The notes under the pieces were generated by a model. It saw only the letters and a list, made by a program, of their open reading frames with translations. It was not told where the DNA came from and made no database searches. From Actinobacteria bacterium Ga0077560 (GTDB taxonomy: Bacteria; Actinomycetota; Thermoleophilia; Miltoncostaeales; Miltoncostaeaceae), in NCBI GenBank assembly GCA_001464275.1, contig LNFL01000163.1:30396-94395 (forward strand): a stretch of 64,000 nt of DNA, given 5' to 3'. This document shows, one piece after another, positions 9,277 through 18,934 of the stretch (position 1 is its first letter; each line of letters opens with the position of its first letter). The position numbers and the translations under genes are program-made.

Positions 9277-9774
9277 TCAGCCGGCGCCCGGCTCCAGCAG
9301 CGCGCCGGTCTGCCCGACGGCCTGCCGCATGCCCTCCTCCATCTGCATCTCCAGGAGCAGGTCCATCGCCTCACGGGAGGGGAACGTGGAGGTGAGCGTC
9401 ATCCGGGTGCCGCCGTCCTCCAGGGCGGCCAGCTCGACGCGGGCGAGCGTCACCGGCATCTCGGTGCTGGGGGTGCCGTCCGCGTCGGCGAAGCCGTCCT
9501 CGAACTCCAGCAGGTGGGGCGGATCGACGGTCAGGATGCGCCACCAGCCGCGGTACCGCTCACCGTCCGGGCCGGTCATGACGTAGGTGACGCGGCCGCC
9601 GGGACGCAGGTCGTGCTCCTCGACGGTGGCCGGGAAGGACGGCGGCCCCCACCAGCGCTCCAGGAGCCGCGGGTCCTCCCACAGCCGCCAGACACGGTCG
9701 ATGGCCGACGGGTACTCGGCCGTGACCGTCATCGTCAGGTGATCGGGATCCGTGCGGACGCTGGTGACGCTCAT
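9277..9774 (-). CDS. SRPBCC / AHSA1 (START-like) domain protein
   Basis: MSVTSVRTDPDHLTMTVTAEYPSAIDRVWRLWEDPRLLERWWGPPSFPATVEEHDLRPGGRVTYVMTGPDGERYRGWW. Confidence 0.88.
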   Translation of the reverse strand: MSVTSVRTDPDHLTMTVTAEYPSAIDRVWRLWEDPRLLERWWGPPSFPATVEEHDLRPGGRVTYVMTGPDGERYRGWWRILTVDPPHLLEFEDGFADADGTPSTEMPVTLARVELAALEDGGTRMTLTSTFPSREAMDLLLEMQMEEGMRQAVGQTGALLEPGAG

Positions 9775-9812
9775 GGCACTCCCTGGTTCGGCTCGTTGAG
9801 GATGCCGCCGGC

Positions 9813-10976
9813 TCAGCCCAGGCCGAGCAGCGTGCGCGCCGCCTCGATGGTGTCGAACGCCTGCGCGTCCGCCCGGGCGCGCTGCCCCTCGTCGACGGCG
9901 AACGGCTCGTCGCCCAGCAGCTCGGCGGTGAACTCCCGTCCCGCCCGCTCGCGCGCCATCCGCAGCCACGGCTCGGGAAGCGCCGAGGGCAGGTCCACGT
10001 CGAGCATGGTCGCCAGCTGCGACGCCCACAGCCGCGGGAGCAGGTCGATGTTGTAGCCGCCGCCGGTCACGATGAGCCACCGGCCGCCGGCCGCGTCGCG
10101 GGCGATGTCGCGCAGCAGCCCGTACATGCGCGGGAAGCCGGCGGTGCTCATCTGCAGGTGGGCCATGGGGTCGGCGTGATGCGGGTCGACACCGGTCATC
10201 ATCACCACCACCTCCGGCGCGAAGCGGCGAACGGCCGGCCCGATGACCCGGTCGACGGCGGCCAGCACGGAGACGTCGCCCGCGAACGGCGGCAGCGGCA
10301 CGTTCACCGAGGTCCCCTCGGCGGCGCCCACGCCGCGCTCCCCCAGGTGCCCGGTCCCCGGGTACAGGTAGCGCCCGCTCTCGTGCACCGAGCACGTGAG
10401 CACGCGCGGGTCCTCGTAGAAGATCCACTGCACGCCGTTGCCGTGATGGGCGTCCACGTCGATGTAGGCGATCCGCTCCGCGCCCCGGTCGAGCAGCGCC
10501 CGGATCGCCACGGCGGCGTCGTTGTAGACGCACATGCCGGTGGCGCGGTCGGCCATCGCGTGGTGCAGGCCGGCCGGCGCCGGGCAGAACGCCTGCCGGG
10601 CGCGGCCCTCCCAGATCTCCAGGGCGCCCGTGACCGCCGATCCGCACGCCGCCGCCGCGGCGTCGTGCATGCCGGTGTGGGCGATGGTGTCCCCATCGGC
10701 GAATCCCCACCGGCGCTCATCGGGATCGGCGGCCAGCGCCGGGTCGGCGTCGATGCGCCGCACGGCGGCGACGTACTCCGGGGTGTGGACCGCCAGGATC
10801 TCGGCATCGGTGGCGGAGCGCGGGTCGTGGCGGGTCACGTCGGGGTGGTCCAGCAGCCCGTACGCCTCCAGCAGGGCGATCCCCAGCTCGCGTCGCAGGC
10901 GGCGCTCGGTGTCGGCGCTGGGGTTGTGCGCCTGCAGGTGCGGGCCATACACGAAGGCGGTCGGCGTCATCGCCAC
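9813..10976 (-). CDS. acuC: Histone deacetylase superfamily / acetoin utilization AcuC-like protein
   Basis: HTPEYVAAVRR, GLHHAMADRATGMCVYNDAAVAIRALL, AYIDVDAHHGNGVQWIFYEDPRVLTCSVHESGRYLYPGTG. Confidence 0.85.
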   Translation of the reverse strand: MAMTPTAFVYGPHLQAHNPSADTERRLRRELGIALLEAYGLLDHPDVTRHDPRSATDAEILAVHTPEYVAAVRRIDADPALAADPDERRWGFADGDTIAHTGMHDAAAAACGSAVTGALEIWEGRARQAFCPAPAGLHHAMADRATGMCVYNDAAVAIRALLDRGAERIAYIDVDAHHGNGVQWIFYEDPRVLTCSVHESGRYLYPGTGHLGERGVGAAEGTSVNVPLPPFAGDVSVLAAVDRVIGPAVRRFAPEVVVMMTGVDPHHADPMAHLQMSTAGFPRMYGLLRDIARDAAGGRWLIVTGGGYNIDLLPRLWASQLATMLDVDLPSALPEPWLRMARERAGREFTAELLGDEPFAVDEGQRARADAQAFDTIEAARTLLGLG

Positions 10977-11101
10977 AGGCTACCCCGCACCCGGGAACCG
11001 GACACGGACCGGGCGCCCCGCGAATCCCGCCGCAAACCGGGCGGAACGCTTGGTACGGCCTCGCTCCGGCCGATGGTCAGGCAGTGGCTCCCGTTGATCC
11101 G

Positions 11102-13624
11102 ATGAACGAGTCCTGCCCGCACGCGGGCGTTGTCGGCGAGCGCGCGCTGCGCGCCCTGCTGGACCGCACGGGCGCGGTCGTCGTGGCGGTGGACCCGGAC
11201 CTGCGCGTCACCTACGCGAACGGGCCGGCCGCCGCGGCCGCGGGCCGGCCCGCCGAGGACCTGCTCACCCTCCCGCTCCGCGACACCGGGATCTTCGGCA
11301 CGGCGACGGATGCCGTGGAGGCGTTCGTCGGCCGCGCCCTGTCCCCGGGCGGCGAGACGAGCGCGCGGGTGGAGCGCCCGCGCGCGGGCGCCACCCCGGA
11401 GGTCCACGAGCTGCAGGCCGTCGTCGAGCGCGACCCGTCCGGCGTGGCGACCTCCGTCCTGGTGCAGGCTCGCGACGTCACGGACCGGCGGCGCGCCGAG
11501 CACGACGAGTTCCGGGCCCTCGCCGACAACTCACCCGACAACATCCTGCGCTACGACCTCGAGGGGCGGGTCACCTACAGCAACCGGGACTTCGAGCACC
11601 GCGTGCGCATCACCCCCGGCGGCACGCTGGGGCGCACCACGACCGAGCTGGCGGGCGACCGCTCCAGCGGAATCGCGGAGTACGAGCGGCTGCTGCAACG
11701 TGCCCTGCGCACCGGGGAACCGGGCGTGGTGGAGCTGCACGTGCACCACCCGGTCACCGGCGACGCCCGCGTGCACCAGGTGGCGATCGCACCGGAGCGC
11801 GACGGGTGCGGCGTGATCCGCGGCGCCATCGCCGTGGGCCGCGACGTGACCGAGGAGGTGCGCGTGCGGCAGGCGCTCACCGAGAAGGAGCGTGAGTTCC
11901 GCACCCTCGCCGAGAACGCCGGCGACCACATCGTCCGGTGGGACACCGGCCTGCGCATGCGGTACGTGAACCCGGCGATGCTGCGGCTGATGGCGATCCC
12001 GCCCGAGCGGGTGCTGGGCCGCACCACGCGCGAGCTGGCTCCGGACGACCGGTTCCAGGAGGTGGAGGACGCCATCCGGCGCGTGATCGCCAGCGGCGTG
12101 TCCACAACCATCGAGCTGCGCTTCAGGAACCCCGCGGACGACGTGGAGCAGGTCCACGAGATCCTGTTGGTCCCCGAACGCGACGACGATGAGCACGTGC
12201 GGAGCGTCCTGGGGATCGGGCGGGACGTGACCCACAAGATCGCGCAGATGGACGTCATCGAGTCGCTGCTGCGCACCGACTCGCTCACCAACCTCGCCAA
12301 CCGGCAGGCGTTGCGCGAGCGTGCTCCCGGCATGTTCGCCGGTGCCAGCCGGCGCCGGATGCAGGTGGGCGTCATGGTGCTCGACCTCGACCGGTTCAAG
12401 TCGGTGAACGACGGCCTGGGTCACAGCGCCGGCGACGAGCTGCTGCGCGAGGTGGCGCGGCGACTCGGCGCCTGTCTGCGACCGGACGACCTGCTGGTGC
12501 GGCTGGGCGGCGACGAGTTCGTCATCGTGACCCCCGACATCCAGGACACGCCCGACGTCGCGGCAATCGCCGAGCGCCTCCACGCGGCACTCGCGGCGCC
12601 GCTCGAGCTGCGATCGCGCGCGGTGCCGGTGAGCGCAAGCATCGGGGTCGCGGTGTACCCCGGCGACGGCCTGGGGTTGGAGGAGCTCCTCGCCCACGCC
12701 GACAGCGCCATGTACCACGCCAAGCGCAGCGGGCGTGCGCGCACCGAGTACTACCGCGCCGAGCTCAGCGAGGCGGTGCGCCGGCGCCTGATGATCGAGG
12801 AGTCCCTGCGGGATGCCTGCGACGGCGCCGGACTGGAGCTGTACGCGCAGCCGCAGGTCGCGCTCGACGCCCCGCACACGCCGCTCGGCGCCGAGCTGCT
12901 GCTGCGGTGGAACCACCCGGAGCTGGGCTTCCTCACCCCCGACGCGTTCATCGGGATCGCGGAGGAGACCGGGATGATCATCCCCATCGGCCGCTGGGTG
13001 CTGGAGGAGGCCGCGCGACTGGCCGTACGGTGGAACGCCGGCCGCGACCGGCCCCTGTCCGTCGCGGTGAACGTCTCGACGCGCCAGTTCCACGACGACC
13101 TGCCGGCGGTGCTCGACGCGGTGCTCGCGCGCACCGGTTGCGAGTGCGCCTGGCTCGCGATCGAGATCACCGAGAGCGCCCTCCTGGAGGACTCGGCGGT
13201 GGTGCAGCGCACCCTTGACGCCTTCCGGTCGCGCGGGATCCGGGTCGCGCTGGACGACTTCGGAACGGGCTACAGCGCGCTCAACTACCTCGCCCGGTTC
13301 CCGGTCGACTGCCTCAAGATCGACCGCAGCTTCGTGGAGGGCATCGGCCGCAGCGAGCGCGACGACGAGCTGGTGAAGGCGTTCATCGCCATGGCGTCCG
13401 CGCTGCACCTCGGCGTCGTCGCGGAGGGGATCGAGACACGGGAACAGGCGGAGTTCCTCCTGGCCCACGGCTGCCCCACCGCCCAGGGGTATCTGTTCGG
13501 CCCGCCCATGACCATCCACCGCTTCGAGCAGCGGTTCCTGGGCGCCCCACCGGACGCGGCGGCACCCGGGATCCGGCGCGTCGCCGCACCGGATCAGCCA
13601 TCCGCCCGGACCACGTCCGCCTGA
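11102..13624 (+). CDS. PAS(-PAS-PAS)-GGDEF-EAL cyclic-di-GMP signalling protein
   Basis: Repeated PAS modules (DLRVTYANGPAAAAAGRPAEDLL; NILRYDLEGRVTYSNRDF; IVRWDTGLRMRYVNPAM), GGDEF motif RLGGDEFVI, EAL part GAELLLRWNHPELGFLTP...ALDDFGTGYSALNYLARFPVDCLKIDRSFV. Confidence 0.92.
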   Translation: MNESCPHAGVVGERALRALLDRTGAVVVAVDPDLRVTYANGPAAAAAGRPAEDLLTLPLRDTGIFGTATDAVEAFVGRALSPGGETSARVERPRAGATPEVHELQAVVERDPSGVATSVLVQARDVTDRRRAEHDEFRALADNSPDNILRYDLEGRVTYSNRDFEHRVRITPGGTLGRTTTELAGDRSSGIAEYERLLQRALRTGEPGVVELHVHHPVTGDARVHQVAIAPERDGCGVIRGAIAVGRDVTEEVRVRQALTEKEREFRTLAENAGDHIVRWDTGLRMRYVNPAMLRLMAIPPERVLGRTTRELAPDDRFQEVEDAIRRVIASGVSTTIELRFRNPADDVEQVHEILLVPERDDDEHVRSVLGIGRDVTHKIAQMDVIESLLRTDSLTNLANRQALRERAPGMFAGASRRRMQVGVMVLDLDRFKSVNDGLGHSAGDELLREVARRLGACLRPDDLLVRLGGDEFVIVTPDIQDTPDVAAIAERLHAALAAPLELRSRAVPVSASIGVAVYPGDGLGLEELLAHADSAMYHAKRSGRARTEYYRAELSEAVRRRLMIEESLRDACDGAGLELYAQPQVALDAPHTPLGAELLLRWNHPELGFLTPDAFIGIAEETGMIIPIGRWVLEEAARLAVRWNAGRDRPLSVAVNVSTRQFHDDLPAVLDAVLARTGCECAWLAIEITESALLEDSAVVQRTLDAFRSRGIRVALDDFGTGYSALNYLARFPVDCLKIDRSFVEGIGRSERDDELVKAFIAMASALHLGVVAEGIETREQAEFLLAHGCPTAQGYLFGPPMTIHRFEQRFLGAPPDAAAPGIRRVAAPDQPSARTTSA

Positions 13625-13676
13625 CGCCCGCATCGCCCGTGTCCGCGTCGTCCGCGGCGGCTGACACGCTCGGACG

Positions 13677-14357
13677 ATGCGCATCGGCACATGGAACATG
13701 CAGGGCAGGTGGTCGCCGGCCCACGCCGCGCTCATCGCGGCGGCGGACTGCGAGGTGTGGCTGCTCACCGAGGTGCACCGCGACCTCGACCTGGGCGCCC
13801 CGCCCATGCGCTCCGAGGCGATGAAGGGGACCAAGGCCCGCGCCTGGGCGGCCGTGTGGTCGCGGCTGCCGATGGCCGAGGTCCCCGCCCCGCACCCCGC
13901 CGCCGCGGCGGCCCGCGCCGGCGACCTGCTCTTCGTGAGCTGCGTCCTGCCGTGGCGCGGCGCCCGCGACACCTGGCCCGGCGGGGGCGCGAACACCGCC
14001 GGGCGCACGCGGGAGGCGCTGGACGCGCTGCGTCCCCTGCTGCTCGAGGCGCCCGGCCGCACCGTGTGGGGCGGTGACTGGAACCACGCCCTGCACGAGC
14101 GGGAGCACACGGGCAGCATCGAGGGACGCACCGCGATCATGGCGCTGCTCGCCGAGGCCGCCATGACCGCCCCCACCCAGCACGCCCCGCACGCCCTGCC
14201 GGAGATCCTCAGCATCGACCACATCGCGGTGCCCGCGGCGTGGCGCCACCGCCCCGCCGAGCGCATCGTCGCCATCGGCGACGACGGCCGCCGGCTGAGC
14301 GACCACGACGCCTACGCGGTGGACGTCACGGTGCCCGAGCCGGCGCCCGCCGGCTGA
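13677..14357 (+). CDS. Endonuclease/exonuclease/phosphatase family protein
   Basis: MRIGTWNMQGRW start, GGDWNHAL, SIDHIAVPAAW, LSDHDAYAV, an EEP-fold signature set. Confidence 0.8.
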   Translation: MRIGTWNMQGRWSPAHAALIAAADCEVWLLTEVHRDLDLGAPPMRSEAMKGTKARAWAAVWSRLPMAEVPAPHPAAAAARAGDLLFVSCVLPWRGARDTWPGGGANTAGRTREALDALRPLLLEAPGRTVWGGDWNHALHEREHTGSIEGRTAIMALLAEAAMTAPTQHAPHALPEILSIDHIAVPAAWRHRPAERIVAIGDDGRRLSDHDAYAVDVTVPEPAPAG

Positions 14358-14363
14358 CGGCGC

Positions 14364-15128
14364 TCAGGCGGCCAGCCACCCCCCGTCGGCGGGGATGATC
14401 GCCCCGTTCACGCCGCTGGCCTCGTCGGAGGCCAGGAACAGCGCCAGGTCGGCGATCTCGAGCGGCTGCAGGGTCCGGGGGATGGCGGCGTAGTACGCCT
14501 GGCTGCGGGCGACGCCGGCCGGGTCCATCCTCGTGGCGTCCACGCTGGCCATGATGTTGGTCTCCACCGCCCCGGCGGCGATCGCATTGCAGCGGATCCC
14601 CTCGGTGCCGTACCGCCACGCGGTCTGGCGGGTCATGCCCACCAGCCCGTGCTTGGAGACCGTGTAGGCCAGGCCGGCGGCGCCGCCGCCCATCCCGGCC
14701 ACCGAGGCCACGTTCACGATCGCGCCGCCGCCGGCGGCCAGCATCGCCGGGACCGCCACGCGCGTGAGGTACATGGGGCCGGTGAGGTTGATGCCGATCA
14801 CGCGGTCCCACATGGCGTCGTCCATCTCGGCCGCGCCCTGGTCGAGGTCCATCACTCCCGCGTTGTTGACCAGCACGTCCAGCCGGCCATGGCGCCGCAG
14901 CGCCTCCGCGACGATGGCCTCCGCCTCGGTGCGGTCGGACACGTCGCCTCGCACGCCGGTGATCGTGCCGCCCGCGGCGGCGACCTCCGCGACGGTCTCG
15001 TCCAGCTGCGCCTGATGCCAGTCGGCGGCCACCACCAGCGCGCCCTCCGCGGCGAACCGCCCGGCCATCGACCGTCCCATCCCGGACCCCGCGCCGGTGA
15101 TGACGGCGACCTTGCCCTGGAGCCGCAT
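14364..15128 (-). CDS. SDR family oxidoreductase
   Basis: GKVAVITGAGSGMGRSMAGRFAAEGALVVAADWH, NNAGVMD, YTVSKHGLVGMTRQTAWRYGTEGIRCNAIAAGAVETNI. Confidence 0.93.
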   Translation of the reverse strand: MRLQGKVAVITGAGSGMGRSMAGRFAAEGALVVAADWHQAQLDETVAEVAAAGGTITGVRGDVSDRTEAEAIVAEALRRHGRLDVLVNNAGVMDLDQGAAEMDDAMWDRVIGINLTGPMYLTRVAVPAMLAAGGGAIVNVASVAGMGGGAAGLAYTVSKHGLVGMTRQTAWRYGTEGIRCNAIAAGAVETNIMASVDATRMDPAGVARSQAYYAAIPRTLQPLEIADLALFLASDEASGVNGAIIPADGGWLAA

Positions 15129-15266
15129 CGCGCACCTCCCTCATGCCTCGCGCCCGTGTGCCGGGCACCCGCATCCAGGCTATGCCGGCGCGCGTCCGGC
15201 GCCGACGGGGTCACCACGGAACCGGCGGGCGGGAAACCGGAACGGGGCCGCGGGTAGGTTCACCAC

Positions 15267-16936
15267 GTGCCCAATCGCATCGCCCTCACCGGGGCCGCCC
15301 TCCTGGCGGCCGCCGTCGTGATCGCCATCCCGCGCGGCGGGGATGACGCCGCCGCCCAGGCCCCGGCCGCCGGCACCTGCGCCGCGGCGTCCCCCGCCGG
15401 AGCCGTCGCCAAGCCGCGGTTCCTGCGACGCATCAACGCGGGTGAGACCGGTTGGTTCGCCTCACCCAACCTGGTCGACCTCGACGGCGACGGCACGCTG
15501 GAGATCGTGGCGCCCATGTACTCCACGTTCGTCTTCGACGCGCGGGGACGGCAGCTCGGGAAGGGCACCGCCACCAAGGGACGGGTCTACGCGCCGGGTG
15601 TGGTGGCCGACCTGGACGGGGACGGGACCACGGAGATCGTGGTGGGCGGCAACGAGGGCACCGTCGCCGCCTACCGCCTGCGCGGCGGCGCCCTCCAGAC
15701 CGCATGGACCGCCTCAACCGCCAGCGGCGGGCAGGCCCCCGAGGCGCGCGGCATGGCCGCGGCCGACCTGGACGGCGACGGCCGCACCGAGGTGGTCGTC
15801 ACCACCACCAACACCGCGTCCGACGGCGCCCAGGTGTTCGTGTTCGATGCCGAGGGCGACCTGTACCGGCCCGCGGGCGCCGGCCCTGGCGCCTGGCCGC
15901 GGTACAACGCGAGCGACCGCGGCTTCAACGGCCAGGGCAACCAGGGGTACGGCGCGTACGGCCTGAACGTGGGGATCGGGAACCTCGACGACGATCCGCA
16001 GATGGAGATCGTCGTGACGTTCGACAACCACCAGATCAACGTCTTCAACCACGACGGGACCTCGGTGCTGGCGTCGCCGTGGTTCACCAACCGGCAGAGC
16101 GCGTTCGCCGGCCGCCGCATGGGCTGGGGGCAGTTCATCCGCTGGCTCTCCCCCGTCGTGGAGCGCAACCACCACCACCTGCACCGCGGGCCGTGGCCGC
16201 ACCCGCGGCGCCAGACCTGGTTGCAGTGGACCGCGTCCCCGCCGTCGGTGGCCGACCTGAACCGCGACGGGCGCAACGAGGTGATCGGCCTCCCGAACAC
16301 CGAGCGCAAGGAGCCGTACGAGACCCAGGCGTACGCGTTCATGGTGCTCGACGGCGCGCACGGCGACGGGTCCCGGTCCGCCCGGCGCCACCCCGGCTTC
16401 GTGAACCCGCCCCTCTCGCGCAAGCCCGCGGTCCGTGGCAGCGGTGACTGGTACCCGCCCAGCGGCATCCCGGCCCCCACCGTGGTGGACATCACCGGCG
16501 ACGCCCGGCCCGAGATCGTGGCCTCGGTGCCCGACGGCGCGGTGTACGCCGTGGGTCCCACCGGCAGGAAGCTGTGGCGGTTCGACTACGCCCGCGGCGG
16601 GCGCCGCACCTTCGCCAGCGAGGTGGTCGCGGCCGACCTCAACCGCGACGGCCGTCGCGCAACGGCGGGCGGCTCATTGTGCTGTCCGGCGCCGGGAAGC
16701 GCCTCCACGAGATCCGCATCCCCCGCCAGGGCACCAACGGGAACGGCATCGGCATTCCCGCCGCCCCGTCCATCGCCGACATCGACGGCGACGGGAGACT
16801 GGAGATCGTGCTCACCTCATTCGACCACGGCCTGGACGTGTTCCGCGTTCCGGGTTCGGCGGCGAACTGCCTGCCGTGGCCGACCGGACGCGGTGGGCAG
16901 TTGCGTTCCGGAGCCGGACCCGCAACCGCGCCGTAG
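15267..16936 (+). pseudogene. FG-GAP/VCBS-repeat secreted protein, frame-disrupted near nt 16660
   Basis: Signal-like N-terminus; DLDGDGTLEI, DLDGDGTTEI, DLDGDGRTEV, DLNRDGRNEV repeats. Reading switches from phase of ORF 15267 to phase of ORF 16574 at ...VVAADLNRDGR / NGGRLIVLSGAGKRLHEIRIPRQGTNGNGIGIPAAPSIADIDGDGRLEIVLTSFDHGLDVF. Confidence 0.8.
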
Positions 16937-17035
16937 GCACTCGCCGGTAACGGCAGCACACGGCCCCGAATCCTGGCCCCCGGGCCAACGGTTGGCGGTT
17001 GTGTGAGGTTCCCGGGACACCGTAGGGTCGCCCGC

Positions 17036-18934
17036 ATGCCACTTCGCCGCCCACGCGCAGTGTGGATCCCGCTTGCCCTGCTCGCGGTCGCGATCCCCGC
17101 CGTCGCCACCCAGCCCCTCGGTTCCGACACCCGTGTCTCCCGTGCAGGCACCGACGGCAGCACCGCCGCCGAGGCCACCGACCCCGCCATCGCCCACGAC
17201 ACCCGCAGCGGACGTTCGCTGGTGGTGTGGACGGCAGACGCCACCACCGACGGCGAGAACGAGATCTTCGGATCACTCGTCGACGCCCGGGGCGTGCCGC
17301 TGGGCGGTGAGTTCCGGATCTCCGACATGGGGGCCGACGGGGACACCGGGTTCGACGCGTTCAACCCGGCCGTCGCCTACAACAGCATCGCCGACGAGTA
17401 CCTGGTGGTGTGGGACGGTGACGACAACACCGCGGCCCTGGTCAACAACGAGAACGAGGTCTTCGCCCAGCGGATCTCCGCCGCTGGGGCCGAGATCGGC
17501 GGCGACATCCGGATCTCGGAGATGGGCGCCGACGGGGACATCAACTTCGCGGCCTTCAACCCCTCGGTCGCCGTGGACACCAGGTCGAACCAGTACCTCA
17601 TCGCCTGGCAGGGCGACGACAGCGTCGCGCCGCTCGTGGACGAGGAGGTCGAGGTCTTCGTGCAGCGGTTGTCCGCCACCGGCATCGAGGTGGGTGGCGA
17701 CACGCGCATCTCCGACATGGGTCCCGACGGCAACACCGCGTTCGGGGCGTTCAGCCCCGCGGTCGCCTACAACGCCACCGCCGATGAGTACCTGGTGGCC
17801 TGGCACGGTGACGACAACACCGGCGCGCTGGTGGACAACGAGAACGAGATCTTCGTGCAGCGGCTCTCGTCCGGGGCCGTCGAGCTGGGCGGTGACACGC
17901 GGATCTCGGACATGGGCCCCGACGGCAACCCCGCGTTCGTCGCGACCTTCCCCGCGATCGCCTTCGACGCGACGGCGAACCAGTACCTGGTCTCATGGAC
18001 CTCGGACGACAACACCGGGGCGCTCGTGGATGAGGAGTTCGAGATCTTCGCGCAGCGGCTCTCGGCCACGGGTGCCGAGCTCGGCGCCGACACACGCGTG
18101 TCGGACATGGGTCCCGATGGCAACACCGAGTTCGCGGCCCTGACCTCCGCCGTCGCCGCGAATGGCCCGGCCGGGGAGTTCCTGGTGGTGTGGGCCGGCG
18201 ATGACAACACCGCGCCGTTGGTGGACAACGAGTTCGAGATCTTCGGGCAGCGCATCTCCACCGCCGGCGCCGACATCGGGGTGGACACTCGCCTCTCGGA
18301 CATGGGCGCGGACGGCAACGCCCTGTTCGATGCGGACTCGCCCGCCGTCGTGCGCAGCACCACGGTGAACGAGTACCTGACCGTGTTCCGCGGCAACGAC
18401 GGGGTCGCCCCGCTGGCGGCCGGCGAGGTCGAGATCTTCCTGCGGCGCGCCCTGGCCGGGAGCCCGCCCGTGGAGGCACCCGCGCCCGGGACGCCGCCGG
18501 TCAGGAAGGACTGCTCGGTGACCATCCTCGGCACGGCGCGCGGCGACGTCCGCACCGGCAACGCGCGCAGCAACCGCATCGACGGCCTGGGCGGCAACGA
18601 CACCCTGCGCGGCCGCGGCGGCAACGACTGCCTGCTCGGACGCGGCGGTGACGACCGCCTGCTCGGCGACCCCGGCAACGACCTGCTGGTCGGCGGGCCC
18701 GACGACGACACCCTCGCAGGCGGCCCCGGCCGCGACCGCCTGCAGGGCGGCCCCGGCGCGGACATCCTCACCGGCGGCACCGGCACCGACACCCTCGCCG
18801 GCGGCCCGGGGTCGGACCTGATCAACGCCCGCGACGGGATCCGCGACATCATCACCTGCGGCGCCGGCGCCGACACCGCCAGCGTCGACCGCATCGACCG
18901 GGTCACCGGCACGGGGCCCAGGCTCAGCGCGTGA
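17036..18934 (+). CDS. Secreted protein with phased 65-aa repeats and C-terminal RTX-type Ca-binding repeats
   Basis: Signal peptide MPLRRPRAVWIPLALLAVAIPAVA; six units (GGDTRISDMGPDGNTAF...NENEIFVQRLS) plus a degenerate first unit; C-term GGNDTLRGRGGNDCLLGRGGDDRLLGDPGNDLLVGG. Confidence 0.85.
   Translation: MPLRRPRAVWIPLALLAVAIPAVATQPLGSDTRVSRAGTDGSTAAEATDPAIAHDTRSGRSLVVWTADATTDGENEIFGSLVDARGVPLGGEFRISDMGADGDTGFDAFNPAVAYNSIADEYLVVWDGDDNTAALVNNENEVFAQRISAAGAEIGGDIRISEMGADGDINFAAFNPSVAVDTRSNQYLIAWQGDDSVAPLVDEEVEVFVQRLSATGIEVGGDTRISDMGPDGNTAFGAFSPAVAYNATADEYLVAWHGDDNTGALVDNENEIFVQRLSSGAVELGGDTRISDMGPDGNPAFVATFPAIAFDATANQYLVSWTSDDNTGALVDEEFEIFAQRLSATGAELGADTRVSDMGPDGNTEFAALTSAVAANGPAGEFLVVWAGDDNTAPLVDNEFEIFGQRISTAGADIGVDTRLSDMGADGNALFDADSPAVVRSTTVNEYLTVFRGNDGVAPLAAGEVEIFLRRALAGSPPVEAPAPGTPPVRKDCSVTILGTARGDVRTGNARSNRIDGLGGNDTLRGRGGNDCLLGRGGDDRLLGDPGNDLLVGGPDDDTLAGGPGRDRLQGGPGADILTGGTGTDTLAGGPGSDLINARDGIRDIITCGAGADTASVDRIDRVTGTGPRLSA
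17303..18472 (+). repeat. Six in-phase 195 bp tandem coding repeats
   Basis: Unit starts at 17303, 17498, 17693, 17888, 18083, 18278 (exact 195 bp spacing), each beginning G(G/A/V)(D/E)..RIS(D/E)MG.DG. Confidence 0.9.

Noticed and set aside
11531-14275. 914 aa minus-strand ORF opposite the PAS-GGDEF-EAL gene
   Set aside because: Shadow ORF; the opposite strand has full diagnostic GGDEF/EAL motifs.
17303-18472. CRISPR-like spaced repeat
   Set aside because: 195 bp periodicity is an in-frame protein repeat with continuous similarity, not short repeats with unique spacers.
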